Shown piece by piece: positions 25,233 through 37,503 of a DNA stretch of 64,000 bases. The stretch covers positions 62,001 through 126,000 of the forward strand of contig WHVD01000159.1 in assembly GCA_015178975.1 (NCBI GenBank). Reading direction: 5' to 3'. Under the pieces are notes generated by a model. That model worked only from the letters and a program-made list of their open reading frames with translations. It was not told the DNA's origin and did no database searches. A program made the position numbers and the translations under genes. This DNA is from Hysterangium stoloniferum. Taxonomy: Eukaryota > Basidiomycota > Agaricomycetes > Hysterangiales > Hysterangiaceae. Numbering within the stretch: the stretch's first letter is position 1; every line of letters begins with the position of its first letter.

Positions 25233-26634
25233 TGTAATGTATTAGACTTATTTTAATATTATTTTCTGGAAAAAGGAGTCCAATGCTCTATCAAAGTGTG
25301 CAAATACTCAATTCACAACAAGGTAAAATAATTTAAGTATTTGATATTAATCAGTGGCAGTCTAAATGGACTTAGAACCCCTGAAGTCAAGAGTTTACTT
25401 GAATATATGCACCCTACTTCGCAAAGAAGGTTTTTGAGAGCTGCTTATGTAAGCTTGTTCTTTTTCTGTGAAAACAACCACTAAAATATGAATAACAATT
25501 TACTGATTCCAAAACTAGATTCAACTTCGATTCTAGCTAGTTTATATATATTTTATACTATTTATCAAACAGTAAAAATATTAATAAACAGGTCAAAAGA
25601 TCAACTATAGAATAAAACAATATTTGGCAATATATGCTTTATTTAAATTAATATACTGGATCTACTGTGATACTAACTTATCAGGATCTTAATGTAGTCT
25701 GTATGATTCTGCAAGAATATTCTCAGTATTTAATTATAAGCCAAACCAGGAGAAATTAGAATTATATTCTAATTTCAAACAATAAAACAAACAATTTATT
25801 TATTACTTGGTTGATAGCCAACAACTCTAACCGAGGTGGCAACGATTCCAACAACTTAAATAGAAGTTAGAAAAAGTAATAAAGCCAGCTACTCAATTAA
25901 GAGGTGGCAAGGGGGAACAAATAAGTCAACAACTCAGATTGAGGTGACAAGGTGAACTACTTGGGCCAACAACTCTAACCGAGGTGGCAAAGGTTTCCAA
26001 CAACTCAAATAGAGGTGGAATTAAAAGTCCAACAGCCCTGATAGGGGTGGAATAGCCTGCTTGCTGCAGTAACACACAGATGTGGGTGGATAAAAAGTTA
26101 TATTTTCACGGCTGGAGCAGAGCTCCTTATATACAATAAAATGTGAGACATTTTTGAGACATATTACATCATTACTATCCTAATTTAGCTATTCCTGGGG
26201 AAGCTTCTGGAATGCTCCAGGAATTTCCGGTTTTTTCTACAGTAGCATACGTGATGATGTAATCTATTCCCGCGCCTTTCGTGTATGTCATCCGTGCGCC
26301 TTTGTAATCATCGCGTCGTGTGACTGTCACATTATGTGACCGTCGCGCCTTGTGACCGTCGCGCCTTTTTGTGACGACTGTCACATGATTTTCTCGCGCG
26401 TTGTGTAATTAGCGCCTGGTGGCCGGTTTGATAGTATTTAGTTAAAAAAGAATAAATTCATAACTTCTTCAATATTTAAGATAAAAATGTAAAATAAATT
26501 GTAGAAATTCAACGAAATTTAAAAGATATTTATACAAATTTTATCATCGCAATATAAGTACATTTCACAAGCCATTTTGGCTATTTCGGCTTTTGGGGGA
26601 CTTAAAAGGTAGAAAACTAATAAAATACATAACA
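25233..26634 (-). mobile_element. Solo LTR, 1.4-kb family, nested in gag of copy A
   Basis: The element runs TGTAATGTATTAG...AAAATACATAACA (TG...CA) and is flanked by a perfect 5-bp duplication GTGCC (25228-25232 and 26635-26639). Removing it restores a continuous copy-A gag reading across the junction, so it is a clean insertion. It is the reverse complement of the element at 46038-47533 and differs mainly by fewer 16-bp minisatellite units (about two here). It codes for nothing recognisable. The 1.4-kb length is large for an LTR, and no partner LTR or internal region is present. Confidence 0.85.
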
Positions 26635-28931
26635 GTGCCTCAAGGCTCAAAATGCAGATGCACACTATTGGGATTGTCGAGAAGAATTTGCCTGTGAGAC
26701 CTCCATGGAAAAGACCAACAAGTCCATGGTGAACAAACCCAACAACAATACCCCATCTCCCAGCAATGAAAACTCCATGTAATCTGATTGGAAGAATGAC
26801 AAGAAGTCTTCCAACAACAACAACAACAGCAAAGGTCAGCAATCCAGTAAACAAAATGGAAAAACTGACCTCACAGGCAAGCTCAGGCCTGATGGCAAAC
26901 TTACCCCAGAAGAAAGGCAGTGTTGTATAGATAACAACCTTTGTCTCTTGTGCAGAAAACCTGGTCATTGAGTTCTGGAATGTCCATTGGTGAAAGCAAA
27001 CTCTGCAAAAGGTTGTGTGACCAAGACTCCCTGCATGGAATCTTTGTCAAAGGACAAACTGGCTTCCAATCCAAAAAAAGAGTAAGCAACCCCACAGACT
27101 CCACATGGGTTGGGGGTTGCATTACCTCTCCATGCATTCATGAGTTTACTTGTCTTAACACATCCACTCTTTTGAACTCTGACTTGTTTTTTATTAAACT
27201 GGTGTCTAATATGATTCCAAAATTCATTTTCGCAGCACTCATAGATTCCAGCTCAGCTCATTGTTTTTGAGACACAAAATTCATATAAAAAATCTGTTGT
27301 CAACTTATCTGATAAATCCAGTTGGACTCCAACTTTTTGATGGCACAAGCAATTCAGTTATCACCCAAGCTTGTGACTTATTATGTTCTCAGGACATTTC
27401 AGGCTCAACAAGACTCTATCATTGATAAGAAGAGAATATACTTGGCCCAGACTCCAAGATTTCATTAAGCACTATTGTAAATCTTGCATCACTTGTCTAC
27501 ACTCCAAATCACAATGTCACAAGCCATATGGCCTTTTAAAACAACTCCCAGTACTGGAACACCTGTGGAATTCCATCTCTATGGATTTCATTGAACACCT
27601 ACCGGACTCTGAAGGTTTTTCCACCATTCTAGTCATTGTTGACAGATTCTCAAAACAAGCCATTTTCATCCCCACACATGACACCATCACATCCATGCAG
27701 TTAATGGAACTTTTTATTATCAATGTATTTTCCAAGCATGGAGTCCCATCCCACAAAACATCCGATTGAGGATCAGAGTTTGTATCTCACTTCTTTAGAT
27801 CCCTCAGGAAATCCTTGGACATCAAGTTACACTTCATGTCTGGACACCACCTGGAAGGTGATGGACAAACCAAGCATCTCAATCAGACATTGGAACAATA
27901 TCTCCATGTATATTGCAACTACCAACAGGACAATTGGAAATCCTGTTACCACTTGCAGAATTTGCTTACAACAATGCACCCTCGGCCACTACTGGCATTT
28001 CCCCATTCTTTGCAAATAAAGGGTACAATCCAAATATTATGGTACACCCAGAATGGAACCTTGCCTCAGCCCATGCTCAAGAATTTGTCACAGACCTCCA
28101 CAAACTCCATGAAGAACTCCAAACCATGATAAAATCTGCCCAAGAACAATATCAGCATTCAGTGGACAAAAACCAGGTTCCACCACCCAACTTCAAAATT
28201 GGTGACTGTGTTTTTGTCAAAGCTCAATTCTTCCGGACTACCTGTCCATCAAAGAAACTCACTGAAAAATATTTAGGTCCATTTGAGTTAATAGCACAAG
28301 TTGGTTCAGTTTCATGGACCCTGTGGCTTTGTGAGGACCAGAAAACCTGCCGGGCTCTGGACCCCATCCTATATGCACCTGACTCTCTATACCAGGTCAC
28401 AGTTACCTGGAAAACCCACCAGGCTCCGGATACCACCTTATACATAGGTACCTGACTTCTGTCTCATGCATCAGTCATCAGACAACCTGCTGGGCCCCAC
28501 ACTTGTCAAACCAACCTATGCCCGACTCTGCTGGGACCTGTACACTTCAAACCTGTCTACAGTATGTCCAACTCCATTTTCATGCACCAGTCACTGGACT
28601 CCACCCGGACAACCTGTCAGCTCTCTAACTGAGCTCTGCTCCTATTATGGTCAAATGACCTGTCATGTTTCAGACTCCACCCCCATTCCGTTCCATCCCT
28701 AACACCTAGTTTGGTGTTTATTCATCCCAATTTATGTTTACTTGTTTAGTCTTTCATTATTACCAGATTTAGTATTGCATACATTTCACAGTCTATATAA
28801 TCTAGCTGATGTTTGTACATACAATCTGGTCAGAAAATTGACTAAGTTTTTCCCAGTAACTCTAGCACCTACGTATGAATAGATTCTAACACATATTGAT
28901 ATATTAGGAAGAATAGATGGGAAATTTATAT

Positions 28932-28973
28932 CCATTTATGCTAGTCTATTTATGCTAGTCTATTTATGCTAGT
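28932..28973 (+). repeat. 14-bp tandem repeat, three copies
   Basis: CTATTTATGCTAGT occurs three times in a row (the first unit differs at one base). It lies between the truncated end of Gypsy copy A and the Crinkler-type gene. Confidence 0.85.
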
Positions 28974-29095
28974 CAAATGTGTTTTTGAGGGCATTTTGAG
29001 GTGTTCGCGGCAGTCGCAACACCCTGCGCGGCACTTTCCCATGGCCCTACCCAGATGGGTGGCGGAAGCCACTGCTTATCAAGCTCGTCCTCAAC

Positions 29096-30690
29096 ATGTC
29101 TGATGAAAACTTCAAACGCATCCACGCACACTTTTGGGGTCAAAGTAGGGTCAACATAGTCGAAATAGCGGGAAAGAGCTACTCGACCGTCGACATCACG
29201 TTCGTCGAGGTCCCACAAAACTCTCGTCCCGCCGACATCCTCCTAGTTCGTGAGGAGTATATACTCGCTTACAACACCATTCTCGCGGATACGCTTAAGG
29301 AGGGACGGCGCAGATCTGCCTTTTTAGTCACAGGTCACCCAGGAATCGGTGCGTCGGATCGACCACCCCTAAAGCATCAACTAATCTAAGTCGATAGGAA
29401 AATCACTGTTCTTGTTGTACCTTTTGTTCCGTCGACTCGAAGAGCAGGAACCCGTCGCTCTTCAGATCGACGCCGATGAATTCGTCCTCTTCAGCATGAA
29501 CGGCGTAAGTCTGCATTCGGGGAAGGCGTCTTCCGCCTATGACATTCCAAAGGGTGCCTGGGCACTTTCCGATTCCTGGGGTGAACTACTCGGGCCTTGC
29601 AACGCCTTCCGAACTCCACGAGCACACGTCATACACACGAGCTCGCCGTCTTCTCGTCGTTGGAAGGAGTGGAAAAAGCAGCTTAGCGCTGACATGTACA
29701 TTATGGACATATGGTTGTTGGAGGAGCTTCAAACATTGTTGTACGTGGTATCATCTCATCTACACGTTATTACGCTGAGACATTCGTACTAGCATTATCT
29801 CCGGGCTCGATGTTAAGGACGGTGTGGCCCTCTCTGAGAAATATGGGCCGAACCCTAGGGTTATCATCGACATTCTCATTAAGCCGGGGATGGAGAAGAG
29901 ATACCTTGTTGATGTGCAAGATGGGGCCAACACGCTTGCAAGCCAATTCGCATCAGATTTTTCGGATCTCCAAAAGCTGGATTTCAGTTCCGGCATTTCC
30001 TCCAAGATATTCACTGCCAGGCCTAAGAATCTGACATCGCGACGGCAGCATAGTCTGTATATTCCGACGCCATTTCTAGCTAGGACCCTTGGTGAAGCTG
30101 TGTCTGGTCAGGCGGTAGCCCAACAGCACGAGTTCTTCGTGATTCTCAGCGGTCACCCGTCTCTTCGCAGCGCCGCGGGATGGCTCTTTGAGAGTTACGC
30201 CCACACCCTACTCTCTAACCCGATGCGCGCACCACTTAAAGGATATCTCCGCAATGACTCAAAGCCGTACTTCATTCCTGCCCCCGGTAAGATAATATCA
30301 GGCGCGACCCCGCTGAAAACCATCCAGCCCCCGTTCGATTTTTACTGGCGACCTCGAGAGTCTAACTTCAAGGGTATCGATGCTCTCATTTGCTCTGGTG
30401 ACGTTGTTTGGGCACTACAGTTTACGATAAGCGCTTCTCATAGTTTTGGGACTATTGGCTTCGATGAGGTTTATAAAATTATGAATTATAAAAAGATTGT
30501 TAAGTGGTGCCTGGTTATAGTAGGCCCAGAAAGGTGCGAAGCGGAATACGCCCGGGATCGCCAGGTCTTGAAGGGTCGATGGAAGGATAAGGACGTTCAA
30601 GTTTACGCATGTGAGCTGCCGCTCGGTAAATTTGTGGAAAACGAGAAGCAGCTGCTTCAGGCTAATTTGAACGAGGTATGCACACAGTGA
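29096..30690 (+). CDS. Crinkler-type protein: P-loop region plus C-terminal nuclease-like domain
   Basis: The start MSDENFKRIHAHFWG is followed by ILLVREEYILAYNTILADTL and a Walker A motif GHPGIGKS, which is completed by splicing 29348 to 29398. A segment FLLYLLFRRLEEQEPVALQI follows, as in P-loop genes of the Crinkler group common in Agaricomycetes. The long final exon (about 29800-30690) carries HPSLRSAAGWLFESYAHTLL and FKGIDALICSGDVVWALQFT. The latter resembles the PD-(D/E)xK-like C-terminus of that group. Members are variously proposed to act in nuclei or in defence; the role here is unknown. Exon joins between about 29570 and 29830 are not settled, so whether the copy is whole is undecided. 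It is the only host gene recognised in the repeat block. Confidence 0.65.
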
Positions 30691-31734
30691 TTACTACCTT
30701 GTGGATCTTTTGTATTCATAAATGTCAACACGGGAACAGGCTAGTAAGACATATCCGGTGAATCGAACAGTGGATTCGGATGTTCCAATGAACGAACCCT
30801 AGTGATCCCCTTTTACACATCTGTCATGATCCTCGTCTCATTTTTCTGCGCCAAGTCAGGGCGTCGCCCGAAAACCTATGAGATACTGCATGATCTGGAA
30901 CGCTGACCGAGGTGAGAAATAAGATATCCTGTGATGAAGGATGTAATCCTGCCCGTCTTACCACACATTGGCTACATTATTCCGACCCGATCAAGATCTA
31001 TTATTTTATCTCGCTGCCTTGATCATCCTTTTGTTCTACTTATAATTCCTTAAACCTTATTTCCATCATCCCATTGTTAATTCAGGTATATTAGATTGAC
31101 AATAGTCCTTTCCGAGGGTAGTTAGTTATTCCACCCCCCTACCAGATAGCTATCATGTTCTCCCCTTATGATCAACAAAGAGAACTTTGTCCTGTCCGTT
31201 GCTGACTGAGTGAGGCTGATACCAACAGCCTTTCAAAGAGCAGAGTATCAGCAAGGGATGGGATATGAATGGGATCGGCGCTGTAGCTTCACTTGAAATA
31301 AGTTGGTCCTGATCAATCATTAGTTTTATATATATACTTGTCCGTCTCCCTTGCAGCTTGCGTTTCTACGTACTGCGTTCTTGACGCATTTTTGCGAAAG
31401 TCCCAATGCCGTCGACTATGAGGCCGTCATTTTTGATGGGAGTTTGAAAGCCTTGAAGACCATTCCCTGTCTTCCATAATTGCATATTTTTTCAAAAAAA
31501 TTCAATGGAGAATAGCTTACATATCATGCTTAAAGAGAGGTGCTTTATTATTACAAGCTTGTGAGGCAAATGAGCTCTCAACAAAAACTTACTTTTGAAT
31601 CACAATCCTGGTTCTACCATAGAAGATCAGTTTACATTGTAAAATTCAGCTTCAGTATAGCTCACCCTCAGCGATCAAAATGAAGTCTTGTGCCTGTATT
31701 TATTAGCTTCATGCTAAGGACCCTGCGGAAGAAG
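30691..31734. other. Intergenic, no gene recognised
   Basis: Only short ORFs occur. A block of about 45 bp near 31180-31225 reappears in inverted form near 32577-32630, on the other side of the next solo LTR. Confidence 0.5.
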
Positions 31735-32569
31735 TGTTAGGATACACACACAGGCTGGGTTTCCAGAGAAACCCGCGGGATATCCGGTAGGACTTGGCTT
31801 CAGCTTATAGGCTGCGCCCTCGCTAAATCGTGTTGTCCAATTTCAAACGGACGGACGGGGATCCTGGGGAGTCCGGGCGGGGTTCGTGGGTTGTAGGTCG
31901 TAAGTCGGAGGTCATGGGTTGTAGGTCGGGGGTCGTGGGTCATGAGTTGAGTTGGTTGAGAGAGGTAGATGCGCCGGAGCCTGTGGGCTCCAACTAGTGC
32001 GAGCGATGTGAATCGAGTAAGGTTTTAGAGTGGAAAATATTATTAGATTACTGGGGGGAATCTAAGCTAATTTTCTGACTGGATTGTATGTACAACATCT
32101 GCCAGTTTATATAGACCGTGGAATGCATGACATACCAAATCCAGTAATAATGAAACGAAACTAACAAAACATAAAACGGGAATAGTAAACACCAAATTGG
32201 TGTTAGGAATGGAACGGAGCGGAGTCCAAATCATGACAAAGCATAACCCATAACGGGAAACAGAGCGGGAGTGGAGTCCTAAATTGTGACAGGTCATTTG
32301 ACTAAAATGGGAATGGGGCTCGATTAGAGTGGTGACGGGATTCTAAGCGGGGACCGGTGACTGATGCGTGGGACGAAGACGGACATAGACAGAGACAGAG
32401 TCTGGGGGAAGTCCGGTGACTGATATGTGTCGTAATGAGGTCGAATGTAACGAGTCTTGACGTAACGGAGTCCGGGCAGGAAATCCTATAAACAGACGAT
32501 TGGTGCTTGTAGTGTGTGGGGGCGTACGGGTTAGTGCCCAGAGTCCGGCAGGATTGTCCGGTCGTAACA
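31735..32569 (-). repeat. Solo LTR of the Gypsy A/B family
   Basis: The 835-bp element runs TGTTAGGATACACAC...GGTCGTAACA with a perfect 5-bp duplication AGAAG (31730-31734 and 32570-32574). Orientation is minus, judged from the conserved GCAGCCTATAAGCTGAAGCC block and the CAGTCAGAAAAT start-site motif. No internal region is attached. Confidence 0.88.
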
Positions 32570-34886
32570 AGAAGCATGTAAGGCTGTCAGTATCAGCCTC
32601 ACTCGGTCAACATGGACAGGACTAAGTTTTCTTTATTTTTAAAATATCAGTAGGAGACAAGGTGAATGTGAGGTTCCCTAGGGAAGAGTGGGGAAAGGAT
32701 TAATGGTCGAAGAGAAGATTGATTCTATCACTATAGGATATGGGTTTTATGTAGTCAAGGTGAATGTGGCAGGAGAACAAAGAACCACATGATCAGGCAC
32801 AAGGGCACTACTTAACAATCAAGTGGCAGAACAATGAGTGGTTGATAGGAGAGGTTGGTGATGATGTATGTGGTAAGGTGGCCAGGCTTACAAAGCACCA
32901 GATTAGTGAATAGAAAGAACTCGCGGTAAGGCTCATGTACAATCACACTCCGTTGTGACTTTTCAATATCATTCTGGAGAACAGTAAAAGCAGATGAGAG
33001 AGATTACCATACAGGAACAGTTTGGTTTCTTGGGACTCTTCCCAGCCAACATTCGCCAGAGCATGAATAGCCTCTTTAACATCTGCCCGATCGAAGTACA
33101 GTGGGCATAGCTGTATTGCGTGAGGGTCCTAACTCAAAATGATTGTGATCGTGCCAAGAATATTATGACCTCCCAAACGGCCATTGATAACGATCACTGG
33201 CAGATTATTCCACTAACGTTAATGCATAGTTTGAAGAATAAACAAGCATCTGGCTGCTGGCATTTGAATCGAAAGACATCAAGAGAAATAATTGCTATTA
33301 CTTCAATCAGATGTGAGGAATGCTTCACATGCTTTAGAATGAAATTTTCTTACTCGTAGCTTAATTGTCATGGCTGTTCCAACTTGAGTATCTTGCCCTT
33401 AACCTGAGTCCTGGATCTCGATATATATTTTTAGAAATGGTGAGCTGGCACATGGATGCATATGATCTGACTGGATTTCTTACGCCCAGGCCCAGCCGCA
33501 TTGTGGATATGATTTGGAGAGGGCCGGCGATAGTAATGGGTGCTGCAGACTTGTCACAGAGGAGCAGACTTAAATGTTGTCCAGGCTCGGCACCAAGGAA
33601 GTGGGTGTGGCGGCATGTAGGCTTGAAATGGCGCGAACACTGGCGCACACCAGCATAAAGTCAAGTGAAGCTGAGTGGGTCTTGGATCACTAGCCGAGGT
33701 GGGCATGGCAAAAAGAGCTTGGAGTGTTGCTGGTTGTTGTTACTTCTGCGAGTAAATGTGCTACCCATCGAAGCCAGCAGTGGAATGTGCTGTATTGTAA
33801 ATATTGTGTGGCCAATGAAGTGGCCCACTGGTTGTCTTGCTCCTTTGAGTTCAGAGGTTCAACGGTCATGAAATAAAAAGAACTGTCACAGATGCTGCAA
33901 GCACCCTGTGAGATGGGAGACGAAGGAACAGAGACAAAGAGAAAAGGAAAAGTGCTAGTGAACAATGTCATTGGGTGAGACCTATGATCACTAAAGAACT
34001 CGGACAAATGTAATTTGTCCAATCAAACATGTTAGGCATTGGTATTTACATTTACATCAAGTATCACAGATTTTTAAATTTGAAAGGCTGTGGGAACCTT
34101 GTCCTTGAAATCTGAAGGTGTCGACTGCCGCAACTATGCCTTCGACCATAGCTAAGTGCCCCCTGTATGCTCTCTGTGGTGCCAGTGCTATGGGAATGCA
34201 GCTTTGCTTCTATAAAAAGCCCCTTAATCAACTGACTGTGCCCCTCCTTACTCCAGCCCACCCCACTGTGATGATGGACATGGCACTGCAGACACGCTGG
34301 AATTGTAACATCTTTACAGATGAGGGAGAACAGAAATTTTGAGCTGTAGCGGACAAGATCATGGAGGATTGTAAATCTCTCTGAAACAATTGGTATGTTG
34401 TTGACCTGCCTGCATGCATGGTCCATATAAAACACAATGACATACAGTTAAGGATTTCGTGTGTTGTGTATGATACCTAAATGTGTTATCTTAATCAGAG
34501 GTGGGTACTTCAGAAAACTTGAATTTATGCAACTATAGCTACATCACTCACTCTTGCTAAAAAAAGCCTCTCAATCTGTTGTGGCAGAATGAAAAATGCA
34601 CATGTCAACAACTCCTCGTAGTCCCTTACCTCTGCATTAACCCCTCCGCCGTGTCTCTTGTCAAAGGTCCACTTGATATTTGTGGGACAACACAATCTGC
34701 TGGATTTTCCTGAGGACAGTGTTAGATATTGTGACTTGGCACGTTCGATAATGTTGGTGAATCTTCATCTTAGCTGTTCATGTGCATGTCTGTGTCCAAG
34801 AAATATTCACTATCAGGCTTATTAAAGATCTATTGAAACAAAAATATATTGGCACAAGACTGGAGGGTGGCATAGCAAAGGAAATG
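32570..34886. other. 2.3 kb without recognisable genes
   Basis: Short ORFs on both strands show no domain. AT-rich and non-coding in character; it may be degraded transposon sequence, but no family could be named. Confidence 0.5.
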
Positions 34887-35608
34887 TGTTAAGAACTGAA
34901 AACTGACTAATGTCGGTGGCCGACAGGGACCAATCGGAAGGACTTGGCTTCAGCTTATGTGCTGCGCCCTCGCAAATATCCGTAGGGTGTCCTTAGATTT
35001 CAGGTGGGCGAAGACTGATCCTAAAGAGTTCTTTTCGGTGAGATACCGATCGGAACCGAAGGACAAGTCGAGCGTCGGGCCAAGGGGTCGGGGCCGGGAG
35101 TGGGCGAGTGCACGTGGAGGGGGATGGGGGGATTCTTAGTATGAGACTATTACAGGCGTATGAGGGTATTCTGAGTCGATATTCTGATTGCCTAGTAACT
35201 ACAACTACAGCGGGTTCATATACAAGTAACAGGCGTCTAGAAAATACTAATGGGGAGAAGGGGGGAAAACGGTATTAACAATAAGCTTGACTAGGAACGG
35301 GAAGTTTATGATTAGTTTGGAGGCCGATGATAACTGAGAGCGGGATTACGATAAAAGGAAATAGTTCAAGGACTACAAATATAGATAGACATATGTGAAA
35401 CATAAGATTGAATGGATCAACATAATAAAAGGGGACATATCAAAGTTTGACCAGACAATACAAGTTATTTGACATGGGTGTAAACGGAGTTTGATCTTCG
35501 CGAAAACATTCGTCAGCATCGGGGCCGATGTTTTCCGAGATGGTGACTTGAACTGTTGATAAGTGGCGATAACCTCGGGACCGATAGGGTTGCGACACGG
35601 TCGTAACA
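34887..35608 (-). repeat. Solo LTR, 720-bp family, copy 1
   Basis: TGTTAAGAACTGAAAACTG...CACGGTCGTAACA is flanked by a 5-bp duplication AAATG (34882-34886 and 35609-35613). It is 722 bp and closely matches the 720-bp element at 51221-51940 in the opposite orientation. It shares the CTTGGCTTCAGCTTATGTGC block with the Gypsy A/B LTRs, but the rest looks unrelated. Confidence 0.85.
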
Positions 35609-36238
35609 AAATGTATCAATAATGTGTGAGGTTTATGTACCTGCATGGTGTATATCATCAACCTTCTGATCCAATTTGGAATCTTTGGTGCCAAAGTGGT
35701 GTAGGATGACAGCTTCTTGAATATATGAGAACTCATTTGTGACAACTCTTAACCATGCACATCTGTGTACCCATATTGTATGCATTGAGAGTGTAAAGAA
35801 GGCAGAAACATCATACTATGTAACATTCTGGGGATTTTAACTAGCAGATCTTCTGAGAAGTTACAATAATAATGATTCAGAGTTTCTAGCATGAGAGCAG
35901 TTGTCACAACAGCCAGAAGCAAAAGAACCATGAGATGGGCCATCTGAGAAGCCCACAACAGTTCATCAGAAAACAGCAAGTAACCACTCATAAGAGATAT
36001 CCAATATCCCCATGGTTAAAATCGAGTCCTAGAAGCTTCAGAAATAGCAAGGAAGGCACCAGACGGGGGGGATGTGTCAGTCAGGTAAGACCGGTATATA
36101 TGCCGATATGCAAATGTATACACCAATACCTGAAAGATTTTCTTAAAAGCCACATGAACACATCTATTGGAGCTGATAGAACATATTTGTGACCTGAACC
36201 ATGTTTGCTAGCTTGGTTGTTGACTTCCACCTGGTATC

Positions 36239-36492
36239 TGTTAGATTTGGAAATACAATATCTATTAGAATGTTCAAGCTGTTATAAGTCCCAAGTAGGC
36301 ATCAGTCCAGATGTGACTGTATGAGTCCCAGTGTTGCATCAGAAGGACCTTATAGAATATGTATATATAATCCATTATATTACACTAGACCAATAGGTCC
36401 AGTAGCTCAGTGGTTAAGAGCACTGCTTATATAAAGCCAGAGGTCCTTGGTTCAATCCCAGGCTAGGTCAATTCTTTTCTATACCTTTAACA
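36239..36492 (+). repeat. Small TG...CA element (solo LTR/TRIM type) carrying a tRNA-like gene, copy 1
   Basis: The 254-bp element TGTTAGATTTGGAAATAC...CTATACCTTTAACA has a perfect 5-bp duplication GTATC (36234-36238 and 36493-36497). A second copy at 58899-59113 has its own duplication GATAC. Both carry the same tRNA-like segment near the right end. The size, TG...CA ends and 5-bp duplications point to a miniature LTR family rather than a SINE. Confidence 0.8.
36396..36469 (+). tRNA. tRNA-like sequence inside a miniature LTR
   Basis: The segment has a pol III A box (TAGCTCAGTGG), a B box (GGTTCAATCCC), a clean T arm and D arm, and an acceptor stem that mostly pairs. The anticodon arm folds imperfectly around TATATA, so an isoacceptor cannot be assigned with trust. 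It is more likely a tRNA-derived promoter of the element than a working tRNA gene. Confidence 0.55.
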
Positions 36493-36623
36493 GTATCAAC
36501 TTCTCAAGCCCACTGACACTGTGTAAGGATTTGAACACCACTGGATGACTCTCCATAGAGCTAAAACTCTAAGTTCCTAATTCAAACTGACAGCTGTGAC
36601 AGGTGACAGGGTTTAGAACTTGC

Positions 36624-37490
36624 TGTTAGGGTACGTACATGATGGGTTTCTGGAGAAACCTGCAGAATATCCAGTAGGACCTGGCTTCAGTTTATAGGCT
36701 GCACCCTCGTGAGATCGTGTTGTCCAATTTCAGACATGTGGACAGGAATCCTGGGGAGTCTGGGTGGGGTTCGTGGGTTGAGAGGTTATGGGTTGAGAGG
36801 TCATGGGTTGAGAGGTCGTGAGTTGAGAGGTCGTGAGTTGAGAGGTCGTGAGTTGAGAGGTCGTGAGTCAAGATAGATAAGAGAGATAGATGTGCTGGAG
36901 CCCGTGGGCTCTGACTAGCATGAGTGGTGTGATTCAAGTAGGAGTTTAGAGCAGAAAATGTATTAGATTACTGGGGGGAATCTAAGCCGATTTTCTGACT
37001 GGATTGTATGTACAACATCTACCAGACTAAATAGACCATGGAATGAATGACATACCAAATCCAGTAATAATGAAACAAAACTAGCAAAACATAAAATGAG
37101 AATAGTAAACACCAAATTTGGTGTTACGAATGGGACAGAACAGAGTGGAGTCCGAATTGTGACAAATCATAAACCATAATGGGAAACGGAGTGGGAGTGG
37201 AGTCCAAATCGTGACAGGTCATTTCACTAAAATGGGAATGGGGCTCTGTTAAAGGGATGATGGGTTTTACAAGTGGGGTCCAGTGACTGACACATGGGAC
37301 AAGGTTGGACATAGACAGGGACGGAGTCTGGTGGGTATTCTGGTGACTGATACACAATGTAATGAAGTCGAACATAGACAAGTCTGATATACGGAGTCCG
37401 GTGGGAATTCTGGTAAACTGACAATGGGTGCATATAGGGTGCGGGGTGTATAAGAGTGCCCGGATTCCGGTGGGAATTCCGGTCATAACA
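36624..37490 (-). repeat. 3' LTR of Gypsy copy B
   Basis: 867 bp, TGTTAGGGTACGTACATG...GGTCATAACA. A purine tract AAAGGGAGGGTAC lies directly next to it at 37491-37503 (minus strand), as expected for a polypurine tract. It includes a short GAGAGGTCGTGGGTT-like tandem stretch near 36778-36865. Confidence 0.88.
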
Positions 37491-37503
37491 GTACCCTCCC
37501 TTT

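Larger units (their letters stand above)
23840..28863 (+). mobile_element. Ty3/Gypsy chromovirus copy A, broken and internally deleted
   Basis: The order is a 5'-truncated LTR (to 24428), short leader with primer-binding site, gag from 24464, a nested solo LTR (25233-26634), the rest of gag with a zinc knuckle (about 26635-26970), a protease fragment, integrase (about 27390-28330) and a truncated 3' LTR (28330 to about 28863). Most of reverse transcriptase, RNase H and the chromodomain are absent. The H2C2 and rve domains of integrase are recognisable. The copy is clearly broken in many places and is an old fossil. It is close to copy B in gag and integrase sequence. Flanks are Tc1 copy 1 on the left and the Crinkler-type gene on the right; its right end near 28863 is truncated. 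Confidence 0.85.

Noticed and set aside
25233-26634. A DNA transposon, because the ends are weakly inverted (TGTWATGTATT)
   Set aside because: TG...CA ends with 5-bp duplications at two sites fit an LTR better; short inverted ends are normal for LTRs.
36396-36469. Plain host tRNA gene
   Set aside because: The sequence lies inside an element with target duplications, recurs in a second copy, and has an imperfect anticodon arm; tRNA-derived is the safer call.
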